DNA from: Amoebophrya sp. AT5.2
Lineage: Eukaryota; Sar; Dinophyceae; Syndiniales; Amoebophryaceae
Assembly: GCA_005223375.1 (NCBI GenBank)
Contig: RXOD01005169.1
Span: 1-15,504, forward strand
Reading direction: 5' to 3'
Length of the DNA: 15,504 bases
The first letter of the stretch is position 1. Every line of letters begins with the position of its first letter. A program made the translations under genes and the position numbers. Positions 1 through 6,143 of the stretch are shown here, one piece after another. The notes under the pieces are model-generated. The model was not told the origin of the DNA and ran no database searches. It saw only the letters and a list, made by a program, of their open reading frames with translations.

Positions 1-105
1 GTCGCTGCTTTCGCGGTCGCTGTTTTCGTCGTCCTCGTCGCTGTTATCGCGGTCGCGATTGCTGTTTTCGCAGTCGGTGTCGGTGTTGTCGCAGTCTCTC
101 GTTTA
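1..105. repeat. Degenerate (gtcgctgttttcgcg)-type minisatellite within the truncated gene
   Basis: The stretch is built of imperfect units of the form tcgctgttttcg / tcgctgttatcg / tcggtgtcggtg, with a TCG/GCT triplet period. On the minus strand it encodes the Thr/Ala/Lys-rich tail. The period is a multiple of three, so unit changes would keep the reading frame. The tract continues past the left edge. Confidence 0.55.
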
Positions 106-353
106 CTCGTCGCGTGTTCGTGGAGGTCGAGGTGAGGGTGACCGCGTTTCACGACCGAGGAGGATACCTTCGCCATTATTTCCCTGACCCCCAGCTTATT
201 CCGAGCAAGGTCCTCGGGACGCTGCTCCATCGCCGGCCACTGTACACGCACCTTCTCCTTCGTCTTTATCAGCTCGGCAACTGAAGACGAGGACCGCGAG
301 GCTGCCGAGGCCACGGTCGCAAGCACGCCGATGGAGGGCGCAAAAACCTTCAT
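1..353 (-). CDS. Secreted/membrane-targeted protein of unknown function, 5' part only (C-terminus beyond left edge)
   Basis: Reading the minus strand from the ATG at 353, the frame stays open for 117 codons to the edge, so the gene is cut off. The first ~18 residues look like a signal peptide: MKVF start, hydrophobic stretch with GVLATVASAAS, and a small-residue cleavage-like site. Residues ~28-75 are charged and not recognisable (motifs such as KTKEKVRVQW and KLGVREIM). From ~88 the protein becomes almost pure Thr/Ala/Lys with a few Pro and Arg, like a mucin-type or cell-surface stalk, encoded by a degenerate triplet tract. The start has A at -3 (gaaaATG). Repeat copy 1 begins 257 bases upstream. 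I know of no family match. Other frames of this stretch lack the signal-peptide logic. The start is fairly sure; the function is unknown. Confidence 0.6.
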   Translation of the reverse strand, partial: MKVFAPSIGVLATVASAASRSSSSVAELIKTKEKVRVQWPAMEQRPEDLARNKLGVREIMAKVSSSVVKRGHPHLDLHEHATSKRETATTPTPTAKTAIATAITATRTTKTATAKAA

Positions 354-610
354 TTTCTCGAACAAACTAAGTAAACAGCTTCTCAATGTCGATCTCGAGC
401 AAAAAGATTTTACGAAAGTGCAATTGTACGTATTGATGACTGCTGATGATGGTGTTGACAATCAATGACATGTAGTCTCTCATCTCACGAACGGAACTCC
501 GACGAAGATACTCGCGTCTAAATCAAAAGCGGTCGTCGTCTCTCTCTCAGTACAGACAACCAGGTGTCTGACGATGGTGCGTATTCTGCGACCTTATTAC
601 GCAGCTTTGG
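354..610. other. Spacer upstream of the truncated minus-strand gene
   Basis: I see no gene here. It is the presumed 5' region of the gene starting at 353. On the minus strand I find no convincing TATA box. It does not resemble the matching spacer of the LicD-like gene (3003-3298), so the shared repeat next door is not part of a simple duplication of gene plus promoter. Confidence 0.4.
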
Positions 611-1206
611 ACTTTCTTTTGAATACTCCACGTCCACACGATCATGAATCGCAATCGTCTCTGACTCCGTATATCGTGTCGCTTTGCTAATGCTACGTAC
701 TTGCTTCTGTCTTTGCCCCATCTCTCACCGATGTCGCGCATCTACTTCGAGTACGAGCACCACAATCTTCACTGGAAATCGTAGCGTTACAACTTGGAGC
801 CCTCTGCCACACCTCCCGCTGGTAGAGTGTGTTTGGTTCGCGTTCGACCTCAGTCATGGCCATGACGAATAACTCGCAAAATATAAGGAAGTGGTCGCTT
901 CAGATTGCAGTGACTGGTCCTCCACCTGCCACCGAGGGCGAGTCAATGTCTCCGTCTACGGCAACGAATTACAATCGTCGAGGATCTGGACCATCACGAG
1001 AGGAGCAGCATTTAGCAGACTCATGACGCAGGGACTCTTTGTGAAAAACTTCGATCGGGCACTTCTTGTTCAATGCTATGCCAATGTGAGTGTCATCGTA
1101 TGCCTCAATTTCCCGGTAGTTAGTTTTCGTTTCTTCACTCGTTGTACTACCACGTCAACAAGAAGTAACACCACAACGAAACAAGAAGTACTTCGAAGTA
1201 ACAATA
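611..1206. repeat. 590-bp direct repeat, copy 1
   Basis: This 596-bp block recurs in the same orientation at 3299-3881. It starts actttcttttgaatactccac and ends ...tacttcgaagtaacaata. By eye the copies are about 95% identical outside nine small length differences (in copy 2: +3, -6, +3, +3, -3, -3, -3, -4, -3), which sum to the 13-base size difference. The right end holds a perfect 12-bp palindrome, tacttcgaagta (1189-1200). Similarity fades sharply on both sides. I find no TG...CA ends, target-site duplication, primer-binding site or clear terminal inverted repeat, so the class (solo LTR, MITE-like element or shared regulatory block) is open. Confidence 0.85.
856..1026 (+). CDS. Small frame conserved in both repeat copies (56 codons), doubtful
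   Basis: An ATG-initiated frame begins MAMT and ends EEQHLADS, with a middle containing NIRKWSLQIAVTG. Its counterpart in copy 2 (3541-3714) is intact with 57 codons, and the three length differences inside it are whole codons. Substitutions are mixed: two are silent and at least two change the residue (Ala/Pro and Met/Val). Two other frames of the repeat also stay open, so this may be chance plus triplet-biased indels. No known family is recognised. Treat as a hypothesis. Confidence 0.2.
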   Translation: MAMTNNSQNIRKWSLQIAVTGPPPATEGESMSPSTATNYNRRGSGPSREEQHLADS

Positions 1207-1448
1207 GAATAAGTATGCGTATGCTTCTATGCGGTATTCAGGCGGGTGGGTTAAGGTAATAATCTCCCCCCCCCGAAATGTGAGAGCTTTTCCGTTGATC
1301 TGCGAATTGTAAAACTCCTTTTCCTTCTCTTCTACCATCTCCAGAAAGCGCGACGGCGATGGGTCATCTGCTTTTCCCGTCATCACAGTAGTTCCTGCAC
1401 GTGAAGGGGCACCCGCACCTTCTCCGAGTCCTAGACCAGGCTTCTTCT
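1207..1448. other. Downstream region of the LicD-like gene, with a C9 run
   Basis: On the minus strand this follows the LicD-like stop codon. A different minus frame stays open from about 1500 down to 1147 with plausible protein composition (Lys/Glu-rich, motif RFLEMVEEKEKEF). It may be a frameshifted or alternatively spliced C-terminal extension, or chance. A run of nine C (1266-1274; G on the coding strand) lies just beside repeat copy 1. I see no AATAAA on the minus strand. Confidence 0.35.
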
Positions 1449-3002
1449 TCACCGGCTTGGCCGCCACGTGGGGTTTTTCTTCCACGCTCCTGCGTTCCAC
1501 GTAAACAGTGGCGTCGTAATCGATTCCGCGCCGTAGCAGCTTTGCACCAGGTTCTTTCGCATTTCCTCGTTCGCAAAAATCTGCACCTTATTACTCCCGC
1601 CATCAGGGAACGCCACCTCCACCGTCGCCGGAAAGCGATCTACGTCCAGCGCAATGTCAACAGACCGACGTCGTGCAGCTCCGCCGAGCTCTCGCACCTC
1701 TTGGAGTAACGACTCCTCGGACGAACTCTGACCAAGTTCTTCTTGCTCTTCTTCGCGCTGCCGCAAGTCCGCCAGCGCCAGGTTCGGGGGCGTCACGCCC
1801 ACGCTGGCTTTGCAGGCTGCGGCCGACCCGTAGTCAAGCGCCTTCGCAGACCAGCCGTCGATGTCGATGAAGGAGTAGAACACTGCACCATGGTCGACGA
1901 AACTTTTCGGGTGATCGAGGACCGTCGACGTCGGCATGCCCGCCGGGTTCCGCTTGTGCCGCATAACGAACCGGCCGCCGAGCGGACCGCCCCAGGTGAA
2001 GGCCTGCGTCCCGTGTGCGCGGGCAAGCGCCTCCGGGAAGGTGGGTGTGGTCACCAGCGCGTCCTCGTTTGGCTTGAGCACCAGACTCTTGTAGCTGGCA
2101 TCCGTGAGGAAAAGAACGTGCTCCGCTTGCGACTCGTCGAAGATTTCGTCCAGCGACGCGATCGGAGCGCCGCCGTAAGTTACCGCGACCTTGAAGGGGG
2201 CGGCCCCGGACGACGAGTCGCCTTCCACGTCGAGCAGCGCAAACTTTTTCGTCGCGTCCAGAATCAGGTTCTGTTCGCGGACGGCGAAATCCTCCACGAT
2301 GCGGAAAAAGGAAATCGGCACGAACACGTCGCCATCATTATCGTAGGGAATGATCGACTTGTGACGCTCGTAGCCGAGCATGCTGCCGTAGCCAAGGGAG
2401 TAGGGAACAGGTTTGTTAGACAGCGCCTTCTTGAACACGGAGGCGCTGCAGAGTGCGAAAAAGGCGTGGTGTGACTTCACAACGTCGAGGTATTTCCTGC
2501 CGAACGCATACCCAGAGCCATACACGCCCTCGAGATTGGCGCGCGCGGCGGCCTCGCCAGGAAAAACGTCGGCGTGCTCCTGCGTCGTCTTCTGATGGAC
2601 GCCGAGGATGAGATGTGCCACTATCGTCTTGATGCGATGCTCATGCTTGTTGTCCTCACCAGCCTGACTTCTTCCGACTTCTTCTGACTTCGTTTGACTT
2701 CTGCTTTTAGTCACAGAATCGCTTTCGCTCTTGTCCGATGCCAATGCCCGAAACCGAATAAGGAGACTCCTACGATCCCCAGGAAACGCCGCATGATGAT
2801 GACGCTTCGACGGAGGGACAACGCCGTAGAGCTTCAACGGGTTCAAGAGAGAGGCCCGACCATTATTCAGCCTCCGCGATGTTGCAGTTGCTGATGTGGC
2901 TCTTACAGAGTAGTGAGAAAAGGCATGCTGATCGAGAATCACAGCAACGTGAAAAGCGGAGAGGAGGGAACCGCACATCCCACGTCTGCGCTTCGAGGGC
3001 AT
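1449..3002 (-). CDS. LicD/fukutin-like nucleotidyltransferase-fold protein with N-terminal signal or anchor
   Basis: A single uninterrupted 517-codon frame. The core of the LicD/fukutin family is clear: GYGSMLGYERH (~residues 204-214), then IIPYDNDGDV with D221, D223 and D225 forming the metal-binding D-x-D-x-D. This corresponds to the family pattern G-x-LLG-x-RH...PWDDDIDV. Near the C-terminus CYG...TPLFTWN resembles the family's YG...W..P end. In the family these proteins transfer phospho-sugar-alcohol or phosphocholine groups onto glycans (FKTN/FKRP, bacterial LicD). The N-terminus is basic (KRRR) then hydrophobic (SLLSAFHVAVIL), fitting a signal peptide or type II Golgi anchor. Residues ~85-120 are low-complexity and charged. 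The ATG at 3002 is preceded by an in-frame GTG, which I do not use. The substrate cannot be told. The gene lies between two direct repeats and is transcribed away from copy 2. Confidence 0.8.
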   Translation of the reverse strand: MPSKRRRGMCGSLLSAFHVAVILDQHAFSHYSVRATSATATSRRLNNGRASLLNPLKLYGVVPPSKRHHHAAFPGDRRSLLIRFRALASDKSESDSVTKSRSQTKSEEVGRSQAGEDNKHEHRIKTIVAHLILGVHQKTTQEHADVFPGEAAARANLEGVYGSGYAFGRKYLDVVKSHHAFFALCSASVFKKALSNKPVPYSLGYGSMLGYERHKSIIPYDNDGDVFVPISFFRIVEDFAVREQNLILDATKKFALLDVEGDSSSGAAPFKVAVTYGGAPIASLDEIFDESQAEHVLFLTDASYKSLVLKPNEDALVTTPTFPEALARAHGTQAFTWGGPLGGRFVMRHKRNPAGMPTSTVLDHPKSFVDHGAVFYSFIDIDGWSAKALDYGSAAACKASVGVTPPNLALADLRQREEEQEELGQSSSEESLLQEVRELGGAARRRSVDIALDVDRFPATVEVAFPDGGSNKVQIFANEEMRKNLVQSCYGAESITTPLFTWNAGAWKKNPTWRPSR

Positions 3003-3119
3003 CACTGATGCCGATTCGAATCAAGACCGCCAGCGCATCCGTCGACTGTGGGCAATTTCGAGGCTGAAAGTGACTTCATTTTCCTGACCGTGCTGCATAG
3101 CAGTTGTCAACTTGGATTG

Positions 3120-3127
3120 CTTTTATA
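3120..3127 (-). promoter_or_regulatory. TATA-like box of the LicD-like gene
   Basis: The minus strand reads aaaaaaTATAAAAGcaa here, a canonical TATA sequence 117 bases upstream of the ATG at 3002 and inside the 297-base gap between that ATG and repeat copy 2. The position suits a core promoter with a ~90-base leader. A single short motif can be chance. Confidence 0.35.
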
Positions 3128-3182
3128 TTTTTTCAAACGAACTAGAACTACAAATCTAGTGCATCACACGACAGGTCGTCGC

Positions 3183-3235
3183 TCAAGTATGTGCATAGTA
3201 GAGTATGGACATACTTATAAGAAAGTATGCATGGA
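3183..3235. repeat. Cluster of direct and inverted AAGTATG motifs
   Basis: AAGTATG occurs near 3185 and again near 3222, with the inverted CATACTT near 3209 between them. The first and second can pair as a 7-base stem. A related near-palindrome, aagtatgcgtatgctt, lies at ~1212, just inside repeat copy 1. Possible binding sites or remnants of an element end; the function is unknown. Confidence 0.25.
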
Positions 3236-3298
3236 AGCCGACGGACTTGCTGCACGCCTGAAGAAGGCCGGCGCGTCGAGGTTGTTATGCTTACGTAT

Positions 3299-3881
3299 AC
3301 TTTCTTTTGAATACTCCACGCCCACTCGATCATTTTTAATCGCAATCGTCTCTGACTCCGTATATCGTGTCGCTCTGCTACGTACTTGCTTCTGTCTTTG
3401 CCCCATCTCTCACCGATGTCGCGCATCTACTTCGAGTACGAGCACCACGTCAATCACTGGAAATCGTAGCGTTACAACTTGGAGCCCTCTGCCACGCCTC
3501 CCGCTGGTAGAGTGTGTTTGGTTCGCGTTCGACCTCAGTCATGGCCATGACGAAAAATAACTCGCAAAATATAAGGAAGTGGTCGCTTCAGATTGCAGTG
3601 ACTGGTCGTCCTCCACCTCCCACCGAGGGCGAGTCAGTGTCTCCGTCTACAACGAATTACAATCGTCGAGGATCTGGACCATCACGAGAGGAGCAGCACT
3701 TAGCAGACTCGTGACGCAGGGATTCTTTGTTGAAAACTTCGATCGGGCACGTCTTGTTCAATGCTATGCCAATGTCTCATTCCTATGCCTCAGTTTCCCT
3801 GTAGTTAGTTTTCGTTTCACTCGTTGTACTACCACGTCAACAAGAACGCCACAACGAAAGAAGTACTTCGAAGTAACAATA
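3299..3881. repeat. 590-bp direct repeat, copy 2
   Basis: This 583-bp copy matches 611-1206 in the same orientation. It sits between the minus-strand LicD-like gene (start 297 bases to the left) and the plus-strand frame beginning near 3919, so it could act as a divergent control region. The 12-bp palindrome is kept at 3864-3875. A plus-strand frame without stops runs from the middle of the repeat into the downstream coding region, but contains no ATG until 4155. Confidence 0.85.
3541..3714 (+). CDS. Small frame conserved in both repeat copies (57 codons), doubtful
   Basis: Counterpart of the 856-1026 frame: ATG start, MAMTKNNSQNIRKW opening, ends EEQHLADS then stop. It differs from copy 1 by whole-codon insertions or deletions and a few substitutions, both silent and replacing. 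No family is recognised. Confidence 0.2.
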   Translation: MAMTKNNSQNIRKWSLQIAVTGRPPPPTEGESVSPSTTNYNRRGSGPSREEQHLADS

Positions 3882-3918
3882 CACTTTTTGTTCTTTTTTT
3901 CCTTGGGCACGACGCAAG
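3882..3918 (+). promoter_or_regulatory. Polypyrimidine tract and AG: likely 3' splice (or trans-splice) acceptor
   Basis: Directly after repeat copy 2 comes ctttttgttctttttttcc, then ttgggcacgacgcaag, with the first AG after the tract at 3917-3918. This is textbook acceptor architecture. It explains how the frame 3919-4610 can be coding although its open frame continues upstream into the repeat without an ATG. Whether the partner is an intron donor upstream or a spliced leader cannot be told. Confidence 0.45.
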
Positions 3919-4610
3919 AAGGACCGAATCCACAGCAGGAGGGCGGCGCGGTGTGGAGACGGCCTTGCGGCACCCCAGTGGTGCAGGCTACCAACCCGGC
4001 GACAACGCCAGCAGCGGCAGAGCAGGGAAGCGGTGCAGCCTCGAGTTCCAGTGCACTGTGGAGGCCCCCGGGCCAGCCGGCGACAGGTTCGAGTTCAACT
4101 ACGACGACGCTGAAGGCGGGAGACAGCTCGGTGCCAAACGGCTTCTTGCCGGGAATGACGATGGGAGCGGAACCGAAATCTACTCTATCAGCAGCGGAAG
4201 CGGATACAGGTTTAGTACTGCGAGAAATTGACACGGCAGAGCAGGCGCAGGGCGGTGCGGATGGCGGCTTGCGGTGCGGAACGGGGCTGAAAGCGCTGGA
4301 ACAGGACATGGAAATTGCGATGACAGGTTCAAAGAGAAGCTTCGTAGAGGCGGAACGGCAGCGCGGTGGGGGGGATGGAACGCATGGGGAGCATGAGCTG
4401 GGAGTGGAGTCCCCGCGGGCCTCACCAATAGCGAAGAGATTTCGGGCAGCGGTCTCACGAGTTTTCAGCTTCTTCACGAGAAAACCGTCGACAACAGCGG
4501 TGCGGCAGGGTGCGCAGTCACAACAGGACGCGCCACCCGCAAGACAAGAACTAGCCAAGCAGCCGGTGCAGGAAGAGACGCAGGATGAGTCGCAAAACAG
4601 CGACTGGTGA
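3919..4610 (+). CDS. Ser/Ala/Gln-rich nuclear-type protein, possible retroelement ORF1 fragment
   Basis: About 230 codons ending at the TGA 4608-4610. The start is unclear: the frame is open from 3579 (inside the repeat), the first ATG is 4155 (would give 151 residues), and a splice acceptor precedes 3919. The N-terminal half is low-complexity (AASSSSALW, TGSSSTTTT), like the opening of the EN-RT protein downstream. Near the end (nt ~4419-4490) is the motif ASPIAKRFRAAVSRVFSFF, basic then amphipathic. It matches ASPAAKRLK...SR...SFF in the frame starting at 13148. The C-terminus is Gln/Glu-rich. Codon use matches the EN-RT gene. I infer an ORF1-type accessory protein, 5'-truncated or spliced. 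No known domain is seen; the minus-strand and other plus frames here look like shadows. Confidence 0.5.
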
Positions 4611-6143
4611 AGCAGCAGCCGCGATCTCTCTAAAAGTCTAGTTTTTGCTATAACTAACATTGCCAGCGAAAGGACGATTCGTCGCTGCTGTGCCTAGGCG
4701 ATTAGCAGCAAGGAAAAAGTAGGATGAAACAAGACGAAATTTTAGCCCGCGCAGGCGCTAGGTTGCGGTGGAACATGAGTGACTAGCAGCGAAATGTAGT
4801 CGCACGTAGGCACAAAACGGACCGAGTGCCGCCGGCGCAGCTGGGCTCGACACAGAAGCCACACCTGGAGGATCAGAACTCGAATGATAGGCGAAATCAC
4901 TGAGAACTTGTGCTGAAATCGAGAAAACCGGATACGAGCGAAGCGATGAAACAACAATATGATCAGTAGGCGAAAATAAGTGGAGAAAAACAAGAAAATA
5001 AATAATCAAAGAAGGAGCTGTACGGAAGCAACGAGAAAAACAAGTATGGGCACGAATTGCAATCACTAGACGAGCATAAGTTTACCATCAGTTTGCGCGA
5101 AGAAGCAGCAACAATCGGTAAGTAGATAGCGATAAAGAAGAGCGCGGGAGAAAGAACAGATGACGCAGGTGAGAATCAGAATGAGAAGGAGAGCGGACGG
5201 AACGGCACGACGCGAGCTGGAATAAGAGCTGAGGGCCACTATCCGCTCGGCAGCGAATGGAGCTGCGGAAGGAGTGCTTAGCGGTTAAGGATATGTCGGT
5301 CTTCCTAGTGCAACGCGACGGCAGAAGCCTATCTGCGCGGGGGCTGCTGCAGGCGTTGCTGATTCAAGCTTCGCGCGGGCCTCGACGCGTGATTCTATGT
5401 CGCATGAGAGTTGGCTTGATTAGTCACGTTTTTGCCCTAACTCCCGTCCACATTTTCAATCCTGTACTGGTCCCCGTTTTGTCTTACTCACGGCTTTCGC
5501 CCTCGTTCTCGTCCTTGTCCATTTTTATTTTTGTATTTTTTCCCCGTTTTTTTTCCCTACTCACTTCTCCGTCTGCGTCCCTTTCTTTCCCTCCCGCGCT
5601 GTTCTTGTTGTCGCTTCAGTCCTTGTCTTCGTCTCTTTCTTTGTCCATGTCTTCGTCTTCATCTTTGCATCTGTATCTGTCCCGGACTTCGTCCTCGTCC
5701 CTGTTTTTCTTGGCTTCGTCCCCGTCCTCGTCTTTGCCCTCGTTCTCTTCTCTCTACTTCCGTTTTGAGCTCATGGCGAGCAGCTTTCGCTCTCTCCGCG
5801 TTCGTCATGCTAATATATGATATGAAAATGCAACAGACGAAGGTCTAATACTGATAACAGGTAATGGCAGCGTGAGAACGAAGAGCAACTTGTTAGGATT
5901 CCAGCGAGATAGATAAAGCTAAAAGATAGTTGTTGTAGGAAAAAGCCAATACGTTGAAGGGCGTCGTCGAGCCTTGTCGTCGCTGCAGAGTCTCAGCCGA
6001 CAGGCGGTCTGGGCGAGCGCCCACCCGTTGCAGTAGCAGTCCAGTGCAGGGGCACGCCAGCAGCTGACAGCAGCGGTCCTTCACGGTAGGGGGACGGTTA
6101 TCTCGGCTTCCGAAGAGCGACGCCGCAGTCCTCGAGCTACGAA
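4611..6143. other. Long spacer between the ORF1-like frame and the EN-RT frame
   Basis: I see no convincing gene. The first ~800 bases are purine/A-rich on the plus strand, with an AATAAA at 4997-5002 that might serve the upstream frame. A 187-codon ATG frame at 5257-5820 runs through the pyrimidine tract and becomes a Ser/Leu/Phe repeat; I regard it as spurious. The stretch just before 6144 may be the 5' UTR or internal promoter of the EN-RT unit. Confidence 0.4.
5469..5768. repeat. ~300-base degenerate polypyrimidine tract, (ttcgtc/ctcgtc)-like
   Basis: The plus strand is overwhelmingly C/T, with recurring tcgtcc, ttcgtc and tttgtc hexamers and a T-rich core at ~5521-5555. Purines are mostly the single G of each hexamer. 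Strong strand asymmetry of this kind can form triplex DNA and often works as a promoter or spacer element. It ends ~375 bases before the EN-RT ATG. Confidence 0.5.

Noticed and set aside
420..470. Hammerhead-ribozyme-like ctgctgatgatgg
   Set aside because: The conserved GAAA strand and the flanking stems are not present.
1743..2474. 243-codon plus frame across the LicD-like gene
   Set aside because: Antisense shadow; the minus frame holds the DxDxD family core.
3048..3560. 170-codon plus frame entering repeat copy 2
   Set aside because: Begins only at GTG and combines unrelated spacer with repeat sequence; no matching extension at copy 1.
611..3881. LTR retrotransposon with the two repeats as LTRs and the LicD-like gene as cargo
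   Set aside because: No TG...CA ends, no primer-binding site after either repeat in either orientation, no gag-pol, and no matching target-site duplication outside. The C9/G9 run near copy 1 resembles a polypurine tract only loosely.
3764..4660. 298-codon minus frame opposite the ORF1-like frame
   Set aside because: Cys/Ser/Pro-rich mirror of GC-biased codons on the plus strand. The plus frame has the shared ASPxAKR motif and matching codon use.
5257..5820. 187-codon plus frame
   Set aside because: It starts with an ATG but quickly becomes a Ser/Leu/Phe repeat dictated by the pyrimidine tract; composition, not protein-like conservation, explains the openness.
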